Position numbers and translations under genes: made by a program | Shown: positions 32,376-44,665 of the stretch, piece after piece | Position numbering within the stretch: the first letter of the stretch is position 1 | How the letters are laid out: each line of letters begins with the position of its first letter | Source: Smallanthus sonchifolius | Lineage: Eukaryota; Streptophyta; Magnoliopsida; Asterales; Asteraceae | Assembly: GCA_023525975.1 (NCBI GenBank) | Contig: CM042034.1 | Location: 7,509,501-7,573,500, forward strand | DNA length: 64,000 nucleotides | Reading direction: 5' to 3' | Notes under the pieces: generated by a model | What the model was told of the DNA's origin: nothing | Database searches by the model: none | The model's input: only the letters and a program-made list of their open reading frames with translations

Positions 32376-35300
32376 TTAACTATGAACCTTAAAGCACCTC
32401 ACATATGGGAATAGTTGAAGAAGTTCTTCCCGGCTACGTTTCTACAAGAGTATGAACATTAATGAACGGTTTTACAGTCAAATGGTTCGGCTTTTTCATG
32501 AGAATAGTTAAGATTACCCTTTTTGCTTAAATTAACAATACTAATATGAATATATGGGATTCTTTTATTTAGTTTTTAGTGAAGGGCATTTTAAATATTT
32601 TACTTAAACTTTGTGTGAAGTCAAATTTGGCTTACCTTGATGCCAATACATCCATTCACATCAAGTGTTGTGATTGTGTTTGAGCAGAATTTGGAGAGTG
32701 CTTCTAGGCATTTATCAGTTACCCCAACGATTCCAAACAAACTGCATATTTTTCACTATCAGTAATAAAAAAACCAATAGAGATGCACAAAGACCCGCCC
32801 TAACAGAGAAGAAAAGCCCGGCCCTAAAAGTTGGAAAAAAGTCATGAAAAGAAAAGCAAATAAAAAGTGAATCTAGCCATTTGGGCCTATGGAGCAGGCC
32901 TGAATTTGAAAAAAGGCTGTGTTCAGGGGGACATTGTGTCCAGGCAACTGGGCCCCTAACTGGGTTTTTCACCAGTCTCCATCTGGGTCAGGCTTTCCAC
33001 CTTCATATGCAAATCAAATGCAACTTCAGACTCAACCGATTCGGTTGGGTCAGGCCGGGCCAGGCCAGGCCAGCCTAGGAGCAATTCGAGCCCAAGACCA
33101 TTTGTGCATATCAAGAAACCATGATAAGTGCATAATAATTTCCTAAAGATCACTGATAATAGAAGATCTAAGCGCTCAAAAGACATGGATTATGAATATA
33201 TCGATTTACCTAAGGTATTCAAGTGAAGTGCAACCTTGAGCTATGGCTATGACACCCCCATCAGTAACACGTACACACCTTTAAAAATAATTAATACAAC
33301 AAAATTAGAAGGAAAAAAAAGTATATAACGATCTGTATTGTGTGATTATATAAAAATATAAATTACCATGTTAAATTGAGGGTACGAATATTTTTGCATT
33401 TGGCTATAGAGAAAAGCCCTTCATCAGATAGATTCTGTCATAAAAAAGTGAAAACATAAATTTCTTTCCAAGAATAATCATAAACTAAGCTCGTATGGTA
33501 AATTAATCATATACCTGAGCACCACAAAGATCTAAGAATCTGAGATGTACCAACAGCAACAATTTCTTATAAGCTACATCTGTAAAGCTAAATAAAACAA
33601 ATGAACTCTTCATAAATCAGATTGTCCTAACAAGACACAACTGAGTCAACAGTTCATTTTGGTCAACACAATTCTACAAGGTACCTTGAAAGTGCATAAA
33701 GATTTAGGCTCTTTAGACCAGAACACTTGACCATTATTTGCTGCAAGCCCCCATCTGTTGTCTTGATGCACCTAATTAATCAAGCATCCAAATTTTTCTG
33801 TTAATATGGTGGGATATTGGCATATATAATAATACACCAAAATAACATACCGAGTGATATCCAGCGACTCTAGATGTTGATAACTCTCAGAAATCATTTT
33901 TAAACTTTTATCTGACATACCCTGTTATCAACATTAATGCATTTTAGCACAGAATATGTATGTATGTGTGTGCCTCCAAATAATTCAAGGAGAATTTGAA
34001 GAAAGTGTTAGAACATTAAATTCTTAGTTCTCTTCAATCGTGCACACTATATATACCTTACAGCCACTTAAGTTCAAATCAACAATATGCTTGCAATTAT
34101 TCACCAGATGTGATATGCCAACATCTGTAACCCTGAAGCAAAGTATAGTATCAGAAAGGATAACCGTGACTCTATGAGATGTGATAACACACACACAAAA
34201 TCAAGTGAAAGCTGAAGTACCTTACATTCCAGTAGATGGAGAATATCTTCAAAGAAGGAGATGCTTTGGTAACAGCCTCAATTCCATAATCAGATATTTT
34301 TTGGCAGCCGTTAAGATTTAAATGCTCCAAGTTCTTAAGGGCACCTGAAAACTGAATATTGCAAATGCATCTTCACTTACAATAACAAAGCATAAGAAGT
34401 TATAAAAGGATTCAGCAAAGATTAAAACAACACCTGGTTTCTAAGAATGCCCAAATGCTTATCTTCAATGCCTTGTGCAAACTCAAGGATTATCTGTTTC
34501 ACATTATGATATCTAGCCTGCAGTGGATACAAAACTACTTCATGAGACAGAACACACGCATAATTTTAAACTTCTGCAGATCAAGTAAGACTCCAATTCT
34601 TTTACTACTTGGAGATTACTTTTTATTAAGAACAGAATATCAGGTTTATGCCTCGTTCTTAAAGCTAATTTTAATCCCATTTTATAATCAATTGGGTAAA
34701 AGAAAATATTTACTGAACACCATCTTATGTTTCTAACATTAACATTTTGAACATTCTTACGTTTATATGTGAATTCAAATTCACAGCATAAGATCATTAG
34801 AATGCACATAGCACCTGGGTTTTAAAAAGCGCAGCTGAGGCGCGTCTAGAAGCAAGGCGACCTCAGACGCGCTCCTTCACTTCTGATTAGGTAAGGTAAG
34901 GCACAGCCTGTACAAAAAGTGTACTTGAGGCGCGAAAAGTGCAGTGTTGAGGCGCACCTTAGTTTTGTGCATTAGGGTGTTGTACATATAACTTTTTAGG
35001 TTGTATATATATGTTATTTATATATTAAGGGGTGAGTTCACTAGAAAACTCATTTTCATGAGAAAACCAAAAAACTCCTACGCATATGTGTAGTACACCC
35101 AAAAACCCAACCCACTCCCAAACACCTAAACCCCCCCCCACCCCACCCACCCCCCAAAAGCCTAAACCCCCCACCCACCCCCCAAAAGCCTAAACCCCCC
35201 ACCCACCCCCCAAAAACCTAAACCCCTCCCCACCCCACCTTTCCAAAAACCTAAACTAAACCCAAAAACTAAACCAAAAAGCCTAACCCGCCCCCAAAAA

Positions 35301-36250
35301 CTTAAACCCCCCACCTCACCCAACCCCTCCCAAAAACCTAACCCCACCCCACCCCCCAAAAACCTAAACCCCCCACCCCTCCAAAAACTTAACCTAAAAG
35401 CTAAACTAAACCCAAAAAACTAAACCCAAAAAACTAAACCCAAAAGCTAAACCCACTACTTTTCGAGTTTTTTTTTTCTTTTTTTTTGAACGAGAACGAC
35501 GTGGGAAACAAGGTCTCCGAAACAGTTTTTTAATTTTTGATTTATTTTTTGAGTTATGATTTTTTTTTTATTTTTTTTACCTTAAATAAGTAGTTTTTTG
35601 GTTTTCTCATGAACGTTGAGTTTTCTTATGATCCTACCCCTATATATTAATTCATGTATAAAGCTTATTTATAGCTAAATGCATGAGAAGTACAAAAATA
35701 TATATATAAATAAATTGTGCTTCGCGTACAAGACCATGAGCTTTACACCTCGGCTCCGGACCTTATGGCTTTTGTGCCATCAAACAAATTGCTCCTAAAC
35801 TAGGGTAACCTAAACCTAGATAGTCAATAACAGGGGACAACATTGAAAACTAAGGAACAAGATAAATGAATTGAAGGAAGGGATTAGGGTTATCGAAACA
35901 AACCAGCGAAAGGGCGGCTAGAAGTCGATCTCCAGCATTGTTCATCTCACGGAAATCAAGGACCTGATCAAAATAAGCGTTAAATACAAATCCTCAAACA
36001 TAAAAGTAACCTAATTTCAAAAGTGTCCAATTAGGGTTTATGATGGATCGTGATTTTGGATAGAAACTAGAAGTACCAGCCATAGGGAAGGGGAGGTCAC
36101 GAGAGTACGATTGAGAGAGGATGAAACGAGAAGGAGAGAGATGATGTCACGCTGAGGAAGACGAAGCCTGCTGCTTATTATCTTCATCACTTTCGGAACT
36201 GTTTCTCGACTCCATAGCTGCTGTTGCATCGTTACGTCACTCCCCCCCAT
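32376..36250 (-). CDS. F-box-like/LRR (RNI-like) protein, 354 aa, 12 exons
   Basis: Exons on the minus strand: 36250-36077, 35963-35904, 34517-34434, 34351-34221, 34132-34057, 33921-33851, 33771-33685, 33587-33515, 33434-33367, 33278-33210, 32741-32636 and 32441-32376. All introns are GT..AG and the sum is 1065 nt. The N-terminal F-box-like helix block reads RETVPKVMKIISSRLRLPQR and LLLVSSSLNRTLVTSPSLWL. Then come AMN1-type leucine-rich repeats (LNLNGCQKISDYGIEAV, LNLSGCK, LDITRCIKTTDGGLQQI, LDVNGCIGIK) and the end RCFKVHS. Order and length match Arabidopsis At3g58530 (353 aa). Such proteins are thought to be substrate adaptors of SCF ubiquitin ligases; the target is unknown. An in-frame ATG at 36316 would add 22 residues. 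I prefer 36250 by length. Confidence 0.92.
32778..33114. mobile_element. hAT-like element in the last-but-one intron of the F-box/LRR gene
   Basis: Left end TAGAGATGCACAAAGACC and right end GGTC...-less tail ACCATTTGTGCATATCAA form an imperfect inverted repeat, the same left end as at 16176. Interior is rich in GGGCC/GGCCC and CAGGCC words. Flanks AAAAACCA and AGAAACCA are similar but not identical. Confidence 0.55.
34815..34975. repeat. GAGGCGCG-type dispersed repeat in intron 2
   Basis: Contains AAAGCGCAGCTGAGGCGCG, GCGACCTCAGACGCGC and TTGAGGCGCACC, a word set that recurs as a dispersed repeat in plant introns. Lies in the large second intron of the F-box/LRR gene. Class unknown. Confidence 0.4.
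35028..35642. mobile_element. TA-associated foldback MITE carrying a C-rich minisatellite
   Basis: Left 35028-35078 (GGGGTGAGTTCACTAGAAAA...CATGAGAAAACCAAAAAACT) is mirrored by 35593-35642. Between lies a minisatellite of CCCCCCAAAAACCTAAAC-type units (35096-35460). On the gene's sense strand (minus) this is runs of four to eight G separated by TTTAGGTTTTTG. Inserted near TA-rich DNA in intron 2 of the F-box/LRR gene. Confidence 0.7.
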
Positions 36251-36316
36251 TTTCGTCTTCCTGATTTCTTTTTTCCTATCGGGAGGTGAACACTTACGCT
36301 GTGTTCCCTGGTCCAT

Positions 36317-36899
36317 TTTAAGGAGAGAAAAGAGGAAAAATAAGCGAAGGACAAACAAACACATGTTTCAGAGTTTTTTTAAGAAGTAAAAAAAGAAAGA
36401 AAATAAAAGAAAGTGTATTCTAGATATTTTTTAAGGAGGGATTTGAAGAAAAAAGAAGCCTTATTTTCATCCTTCTAAATTGGAAAGATTTGAAAAGAAA
36501 AGAAAAAAAAAAGGAGAGAAAAAAGAAGAAGAGAAAGGAATCCTTTCCTTTCCTTTCTTTCCTTAAGTAAACTCAGGAACAAAGCGTTAATAATTTAGCT
36601 CCTAAAATTTGTTCATTTTAACCGGTTGATTCTCTTGTAATTTGAAACCTCATTATGAATCTAACTTTTTATTTTTTACTTCATTTAAGTCCAAATAACT
36701 AACGTCACTAGGTTTAACAAGTAACTTTTTTTTCTTTCTGAAATGACCAAAATACCCTCAGGACTCAAATGCCGCCGCCACCACCACAACCAGGGTTTTG
36801 CAGGCGGACATGCGGTAACGTTAGTGGTGGTGCTTCAGGGTTCCAATGTACTGCTTCCAAGATCAAAACGAGCTTTTCGACGGACCACTGCCATCCCAT
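36317..36899. other. Upstream of F-box/LRR gene; purine-rich, no gene seen
   Basis: The minus-strand gene's leader and promoter probably occupy about 36251-36420. A long A/G-rich tract runs from about 36370 to 36560. The coding look at 36743-36946 on the plus strand is not supported by a known family. Confidence 0.4.
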
Positions 36900-36929
36900 T
36901 CTTGAGTGAGCTGGAGCGCACACTCAGTT

Positions 36930-37200
36930 ATTCCAAGAAGAAGTAAAGCTATTAAGGCTATTGTTTACTCGGTTATGTGGAGTATCTGGAAATTGAGAAA
37001 TAGTGTTGTTTTCGGTAACAAATGGGCTTTGATTAAGTGATTTTTTGAAGACCTTAATAGTACAAGCTTCCTTTGGGTGAAGAATAGATCGGTTATCGAG
37101 CATATTGAGTGGGATAGTTAATGTGAATTCAAAATTTAATTTTCTGTTGATTTCTTGTTCTTTTTCTTTATTGTTTTCCTAGCTTCTTGCTAGGTTGGTT
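36930..37200 (+). pseudogene. LINE (plant L1) 3' end
   Basis: The frame reads KAIKAIVYSVMWSIWKLRNS and VVFGNKWALIK, stop, FFEDLNSTSFLWVKNRSVIEHIEWD. This is the characteristic C-terminus of the reverse-transcriptase protein of plant L1 elements, followed by a short T-rich 3' untranslated region. One in-frame stop and 5' truncation show it is dead. Confidence 0.75.
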
Positions 37201-37540
37201 TCTTTTATATAATTTTGTTCTCTAATTTTTTTTTACTGCAATTAATCACATTTTACATAATAGTTTAATTCTAGTCTATTAAGTCAATTACACAAATGCA
37301 TTCCACATTATACATATTAATTTGACACCCACCATGTTAAATCAGATACATCAATTTACACAACATTTAGCCTAATATTATGAATCTTAGTTTTGGTCTC
37401 AAACCAAAACTTAATTTGATCTATTTTTTCATAAACAAGTAAAACAAAATTTTAATAACCCTAGCTCTTTATTCAACTTTAAGATAAAAAAAATACTAAA
37501 TAACATGTGGTTCACAGAGTTAATAAATTTATATTATATG

Positions 37541-37945
37541 TAGGGTTAGGTTATAGTAAAAAGGGTTTTAAAAATAAGATGAGTAAGAAGGATTCTGGGC
37601 TTGACATGTGTTCTTTTATTGTTTTTAAAGGGAGGGCATAATGGTCATTGTGTATTACACAATGAACTTGTATTACACAATGAACTTGTATTACACAATG
37701 ACCTGACTAATTACACAATGACCAAGTATTACACAATGACCCGATGTGGTTTTACACAATGAACTTGTATTACACAATTAACTTGTATTACACAATGAAC
37801 TTGTATTACACAATGACCTGACTAATTACACAATGACCAGACGTGGTATTACACAATGAACTTGTATTACACAATGACCTGACTAATTACACAATGAGCT
37901 GGAAAATCTAAAACACAATGATGACACAATGAACTTATATTAACA
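37541..37945 (+). mobile_element. ACACAATG-minisatellite element, truncated copy
   Basis: Begins AGGGTTAGGTTATAGTAAAA, then GGGAGGGCATAATGGTCATTG, then tandem units of ATTACACAATGAACTTGT and variants with GACCTGACTA. The same order occurs at 41606. The right end typical of the longer copy is missing. Confidence 0.75.
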
Positions 37946-39385
37946 AACCTGCAACAATAAAAATGAGTAGCAACAAGCAAGAGTGTGTAGACTTGACCAT
38001 GTTTATGCTCAAAGACCTAACACAATACTTCACCTTGGAGTTTCAAAATGATTTTGCTTTGAGATTGATCATTTTCAATTTGTTTAAATAGGCAATTTGT
38101 GTCTTATTTTCTTCATTTTTAAATCTTACTAGTCGTTTTAAATTCAATGAATATATTTAATGCAAAGATAACTTTCGATAATAATTAATCATATAAAAAA
38201 TATGTATATATTATATGTAATAAATTGTCATATTTGGCATTTAAGATTTTCTCAAAATTTGATAATAGTTATTGTATTTATTGAAAAAAATATGGAAGTA
38301 TAATAAACTGCAAATACAGAAAATTAAAGTATAGAAAACTTTGATTACATAAAATAATTATTTATCTTTTCCTCTTCATGTTTTTAATCAGGTTAGAAAC
38401 CCGGTGTATTACACGAGTTAAATAAATACAATGTTATATATACTTAGTAATATTATTTACATATTACATATTACATAGTTTTTTAATACAAATTCTAAAA
38501 ACGTTATATAGTTATATTTTAAAAATATTTTATAAAAAGAATGAAACAAATATTCAATTTATAAAAATGTTTTATGAACAAACCTATTTTCTTAAAATAA
38601 AAAAATGTTTTAAATTTTTTTATATAAATCTATATTATTTAATAGGAGAGAGAGGCGGGAAACAAAAAATTATAAAAATACAATAAAGAAAACTTGTATA
38701 ATTAATAAAAGAGAGATACGAGAAAAAAATGATGTTGATGCATAGAAAAGTAACAAATGTCCCACTAAAACCTTTAATTTGTATATTGGTGAAATTTAAA
38801 AAAAAATAATAATAACATATAAAAAAGTTATTAAGGTTTAAAAATTAAGACGATAGTTTTCTAGTTTTTTCTAATAAAAATTAGTTTTCTAATGAGCACA
38901 ACCATATTATAATAAATGAATAACTTTATCTGTCATGTATATTTTTGTTTCTTGTCTCTTTCTACTATTAAATAACTTTATTTCATTTCAAATAATTAAA
39001 TATCTATAATTTATTCTAATTTTTTTATTAAAATTTACTAAATCATAAGAAAATTTCAAATATATCTTGTCTTAAAATATAATTTTGTAATTCTTAAATC
39101 TTAATTATTTGTTATTTATAATATCTTAAATCTTCATTATTTGCCATTTATAATTTTTAAACTTTAAACCAGAAATCTTAAACTTTAAACCCCATTTATA
39201 AAAAGTTGCAGCTTGTGATGATCCTGGAGCTAATGGCAGCATATATATATAAGTCATGGTTCATTCCCTCTTTGAAAGCTTAAGACGTTATAAGTTAAAG
39301 CACTTTCATAATAATCTGCATACACCATTTCTTTAGTCCATCTGAACAGGTTACGAGACAAATGTGTATAAATTTCAATATAAAA
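37946..39385. other. AT-rich intergenic DNA
   Basis: No gene recognised. GGTTAGAAACCCGGTGTATT at 38391 resembles the reverse of a Helitron 3' hairpin end; see the better-preserved example at 56902. Confidence 0.4.
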
Positions 39386-39833
39386 TCTATACTATTTAAT
39401 AAATAAAAGTTTTTTCTAATGTCACGTGTCACTTTCATATTTATTCTCATCATTTGTTTTCACATATTTTTTTATTAAATACACCTCTATCTTTTAGTAA
39501 TAATATATTTAAAAAAAAATACTAATTATACTAATAAAACACATTTATTTTAAATTATCCTTATTATAAGAAACTTTGAAATCTAATTGTGTAACTTTTA
39601 TTTTCAATCAAATAGTAAAAGAAAGTTAAATTATATTAAATAGTAATTAGCGTATTTTCGAAACCTATATATATATATATATATTAATTTTTACATATTT
39701 TTGAATTTTGTTTTCTATTTTTATTATATGTAATACATTTTTACACCTATAATATATATATATATATAAAAGAATTAAGAATTTTATGTACCGATATTTT
39801 TTACCCTGTATGTAAATACGGGTTCTAAGCTAG
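39386..39833 (+). mobile_element. Helitron, non-autonomous, ~448 bp
   Basis: Starts TCTATACTATTTAATAAA and ends with a hairpin (CCTGTA...TACGGG) followed within 10 bp by CTAG before T. The 5'-TC, 3'-CTRR and subterminal hairpin, inserted between A and T, define Helitrons. Related copies lie at 53141 and 53480. Confidence 0.75.
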
Positions 39834-40154
39834 TGTGAAATACATAAGAGGAGAATTGACGATATCTATGAAAAATGTCCCAATTTCATGAAGAGCAAAT
39901 CATATAAAAGCAGATAAAGTGTTTATAAACACATGGATTCATATACTAATAAAGTAGAATCATTTATTTGTTTAGAAACACAAGTTCAATACAAAAAGTA
40001 TAAGTCGATGCCTATCAAGATATACACATTAGTAAAACCCAAGATTAAAATCTCTCTCTCTATATATATAAGCCCAATTGTTTATGAATCTGAACCGAAA
40101 ATCAATAAATAAATAAATAAAAAATCTATATATAAGCCTAATTTTAAAAAAAAC

Positions 40155-40274
40155 TATATATATAAGTCTGTATTATGTTTTTTTATATATGATTATTGAG
40201 TTATATCATAGGGTCCGCTTTTTTTTACACGTCCCGGGCCCAAAAAGTTTTAAGGATTCCCGGGACCGGCCCTG
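40155..40274 (+). mobile_element. hAT right-end fragment, same family as 1202-1863
   Basis: The last ~110 bp (ATGATTATTGAGTTATATCATA...CGGGACCGGCCCTG) align with the last ~110 bp of the element ending at 1863. No left end is nearby, so this is a truncated copy. Confidence 0.7.
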
Positions 40275-40735
40275 GCAAGTGATCAAATCCTAACATTACT
40301 TTGTGTTCCATACTCATGTTAGTTATAGAAAACATGACCCTTGTAACATGTTTAACATATCAGAATTATATTGGTTGACAAGTCAAAACAGGTTGCATGC
40401 TCTATTGGTAGGTTATACAAATGTTGTAGTAAAGTTAGAAAAATGCTAGAAATTAATTGGTGAGTTAAATATATATAAATTTAGAAAAACAAAAATTAAA
40501 ATTCCATATTAAATCAATTTGCAGATCGGTACCGTAACGGTACCAAAAATACATATACTTAATTTTTTGAGAAGTGGGTATCAAATACCGTACTGAATCT
40601 ATCGATTCAGTAGGGTACCTATACTCGGTATAAAATGTTCATTGCTACCTACAAGCATACAAACTTTGATTAAATAGAAACTCAACTACCAATTACATCA
40701 AGACATACAACTCAAAACAAGCTAGTTAGGGAATG

Positions 40736-41175
40736 TCTTCATATCCTTGTGATTCCCTTTCGATCTTGAAGTAATTCTAGTTCTTTGACCACCTCTACCA
40801 TGCTCTGCATGGACCTCGGGTCACTCAAAAAACACACTACAGCAAGGTTAGCCCGCGAAATGGGCCCGTCTATTTTACAAGACTCTTGTTAGGACATATT
40901 CCCCCCTAACATGAGTTTCTGAAGGATATACACCACACCTAAACATCATACTTTGATGTCAAATGACCTATAATGACCAAACATACACGGTTATATAAAA
41001 AGATAAAAAACTTGTTAAAAAAAGGATGTTAGCTAGTATTACCGGTGGCCAGGGGTGGCATAACCGTAGCCAAAACCATAATGCAAAGTTATGATGCAAT
41101 TACCGGTGGGTGCTTGGCTACGCCAAAATCATAGAGTTTACCTTTGTGGTCCTGTTGAAAGAAATAATGGATAAT
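40736..41175 (-). pseudogene. Receptor-like cytoplasmic kinase remnant
   Basis: On the minus strand, in kinase order but different frames: KLYDFGVAKHPPV (~41145-41100; activation-loop start), GYGYATP (~41060), GHLTSKYDV then a stop (~40975-40945; subdomain IX) and ANLAVVCFLSDPRSMQSMVEVVKELELLQD (in pieces, ~40850-40750; C-terminal helix). This resembles RLCK-VII/PBS1-like kinases. Stops, frame changes and the missing N-lobe make it a pseudogene. Confidence 0.65.
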
Positions 41176-41276
41176 TATCGAGACTAAAACAATATTAAAC
41201 GATTAATAAAAAAGTAAATACTAAATATGAAATTAACCTCTGGATGTCTTCCACCATGACTGTACTCCTGATTTAC

Positions 41277-41361
41277 CGGCAATATTTTCAAATCTAAAGC
41301 TTAGAAAAACGTCGTAAACTACAAAATGCTGGAAGAGAAAGCAAATGAAATCAAACGCCAT
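41277..41361 (-). pseudogene. TIR-domain-like first-exon fragment, copy 2
   Basis: From an ATG at 41361 the minus strand reads MAFDFICFLFQHFVVYDVFL then SFRFENIAG before a GTAAAT donor-like site. YDVFLSFR is the signature start of plant TIR domains, but the usual GED that follows is FEN. It sits just upstream of the kinase remnant in the same orientation. It shares sequence with 18872-18965. Only about 28 residues are present. Confidence 0.45.
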
Positions 41362-41549
41362 GGGTTACGAGTGTGAGAATATGGATTCAAAATGGTAGCT
41401 AAGGTTTGTCATTTATAGAGTGCGAGGGAATGGATGAAATAAGTTCCTATCACATTTGGGACTCTCTCCCTTTTAGTTTAAGAAATAACGGCAACGTGAT
41501 ATAAATATACGCCGTCTGTATTCAATTTAATTATAGTATTCATTTTGTA

Positions 41550-41552
<3 letters not shown>

Positions 41553-41605
<53 letters not shown>
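41553..41605. repeat. (TA)n microsatellite
   Basis: About 53 bp of alternating TA immediately left of the ACACAATG element. Confidence 0.95.
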
Positions 41606-41610
<5 letters not shown>

Positions 41611-42990
41611 TATGTTATAGTAAAAAGGGTTTTAAAAATAAGAAGGGTTTTAAAAATAAGAAGGGTAAAAAGGATTTTAAGCTTGATATTTGTCATTTTA
41701 TTGTTTTTAAAGGGAGGGCATAATGGTCAATGTGTAATATACCAGGTCAATGTGTAATACACCAGGTCAATGTGTAATACAAGGTCTGATATTACACAAT
41801 GATTAGACATGATATTACAAAATGAAGTGATATTACACAATGAGCATATTACACAATGACCTGACATATTTAAGCGAATTACACAATAATGGGAGAATTA
41901 CACAATGAGCCGGAAAACGTAAAACACAATGATGAAAACATATAACACAATGATGAAAAATATTTGACACAATGAACTTGTATTACACAATGACCTGACT
42001 AATTACACAATGAACTTGTATTACACAATGACTTGACTAATTACATAATGAACTTGTATTACACAATGACCAGACGTAGTATTACACAATGAACTTGTAT
42101 TACACAATGAACTCACAATGAACTTGTATTACACAATGACCTAACTAACTACACAATGAGCTGGAAAACGTAAAACACAATGATAAATACATATAACACA
42201 ATGAACTTGTATTACACATTGAACTTGTATAACATAATAAACTTGTATTACACAATGAACTTGTATTACACAATGACTTGACTAATTACACAATGAACTT
42301 GTATTACACAATGACCAGAGGTGGTATTACACAATGAACTTGTATTGCACAATGAACTTGTATTACACAATGAACTTGTATTACACAATGACCTGACTAA
42401 CTACACAATGAGCTGGAAAACGTAAAACACAATGATAAATACATATAACACAATGAACTTGTATAACACAATGAACTTGTATTACACAATGACTTGACAA
42501 ATTACACAATGAACTTGTGTTACACAATGAACTTGTATTACACAATGACCAGATATTACACAATGACCAGATATTACACAATGACCAGACGTGGTATTAC
42601 ACAATGAACTTGTAATACACAATGAACTTGTATTACACGATGAACTTGTATTACACAATGACCTGACTAACTGTACAAAGAGCTGAAAAACGTAAAACAC
42701 AATGATAAATACATATAACACAATGAACTTGTATTGCACATTGAACTTGTATAACAAATGAACTTGTATTACACAATAACTTGACTAATTACACAATGAA
42801 CTTGTATTACACAATGACCAGACGTGGTATTACACGATGAACTTGTATTACAAGATGAACTTGTAATACACAATGACCTGACTAACTACACAATGAGCTG
42901 AAAAACGTAAAACACAATGATAAATACATATAAGACAATGAACTTGTATTACACATTGAACTTGTATAACACAATGAACTTGTATTACAC

Positions 42991-44644
42991 TGATGTCGTC
43001 CAGACGGTCTATAAAAACTATCAAATAAAACCTAATCTAGACTCTCTAGCTTTAAATTTATAAAACCTAGACTCGACCTAAAACTAGACCACACAACCGG
43101 CAAGTGTACCGATCAATGCAATATAGCCTAACGAAGTCCGGATATCGAACCCAAAAGACACTGAATAACTAAATTAGACTCTAACTAGGACTTAATATGA
43201 TTAATTGATTGGGGGGTTTACTACACTAAAGATTAACTAAGAATGCAATAAACTAAGGACAATTCAAGCTATCGAGAGTAAACTAAAGATGAAATCAAGA
43301 ATGGAGAAGTCACTATCTAGGTCGGAATCCTATGTGTAAAGCTCAACTTCTATCGGTTTTGGAACTAGGTTGGATCTGGGTTTCTAAAGATATAACACCT
43401 AAAAGATATCTAGTGGATTCCCGATCACTCTCGGTCTCGGGATGTGACCAGAAGACAACCTAAGGATATTAACTCACCAGATGATCGGATCACCTCTCGG
43501 GTATTTCCTACTATGACAAGTACCCTAATAAACGGATTACCTCTCAGTCTCACCGCTTACCATACACTCAAGGAATGCATGGGGTAGTTCTAGAATGGAT
43601 ACTATGATTCGGATAGCAACTATCACTAGACACCTAATACCAACTTCCTCTCAGACAGCTGACACTCGGATTCCTAATGACGAAGACTAAACGACTAATT
43701 CTCACCTCTCGGGTATTGAACTAGGACACACATTCACTTCTAATCAGTAATTAACTAGGTTTTCTATGGCTACTACGTCTAGACACCACTCTAACTCACA
43801 AACCCTAAAGTCTATGAACCAGAAACGAAGATCAAACTGGCAGACAACCACAATCAACGCAGAAAAGCATAATCAACCACATAATCAGAATTAAACATGC
43901 ACTAACATCACACATAAACAAACTCAAACCTTTACTAAATCATAAATCCAACATTCAAATCCAAAAACCGAATAAAAATCGAAACTTTAACACATAATCA
44001 TCATATTGACCTAGGTAGATCAAGGATCTAGCCTAGAATCATACTAAGAACATCTACACAGAAGCAAATAGCAAGATCCATAGGTTCAAAACACAAAATC
44101 AAAGATAAAGTTTGAATCTTTAAACCCTAGAATGCAACTACACAAACCCGGAATCCAAAAGCTTCAATCTTCAGCTTCAATTGACTTCCAAGCTCAAAAT
44201 CGCCTCTTTTCTTCCCTGGAACGGCTTAGAATCGAACCCCCTCATAATGGCCGTTTAAATCTTTTTAATTTAGAAAATTAGGGTTTTGCGGAAAACGGCC
44301 CTCTCGCGTACCGCGAGATAATTTTGAATGGATCCTCGCGTACCGCGAGGACCAAAATAGTCGGGCGGATTCCTGGAGTTTCCCGCGTACCGCGAGAATT
44401 ATTACACTCGTCTCTCGCGTACCGCGGGAGACCTAAATTTCAGAAAATTGTCTTTTGATCTTTGGACTTTTCCGGGCTTCGTTTCTTCGCTCGTTTTCTT
44501 CACGTATTCTTCATTAATATTCCCGAGCTCCTACAAATAAGACCAACGACTCAAATGTACATAAAATTGACTTAAAACTAATATAAAACTACTTAGAACA
44601 CATTAAAACAAAGGAATAAAGACGTGTGCTTTCGCACCCTATCA
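42991..44644 (-). repeat. 3' LTR (element sense) of the Athila-like element
   Basis: Matches 49951-51604 base for base as far as I could compare, at a constant offset of 6,960. Contains four CGCGTACCGCG palindromic cores at 44305, 44337, 44384 and 44416. Confidence 0.97.
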
Positions 44645-44665
44645 AATATCCCCACACTTAACCTT
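44645..44665 (-). promoter_or_regulatory. Polypurine tract of the LTR element
   Basis: On the element's sense strand AAAGGTTAAGTGTGGGGATA lies directly before the 3' LTR, the place where plus-strand DNA synthesis is primed. The AAGTGTGGGG core recurs at three other places in the element. Confidence 0.65.

Noticed and set aside
35162..35359. Gly-rich minus-strand frame
   Set aside because: Translation of the C-rich minisatellite within a foldback element.
35096..35460. Interstitial telomere repeat
   Set aside because: The units contain CCTAAACCC-like words but are interrupted by CAAAAA and C-runs; there is no regular CCCTAAA tandem.
42381..42757. Cys/Ser-rich minus-strand frames
   Set aside because: They are translations of the ACACAATG minisatellite (repeated CNTSSL) and not proteins.
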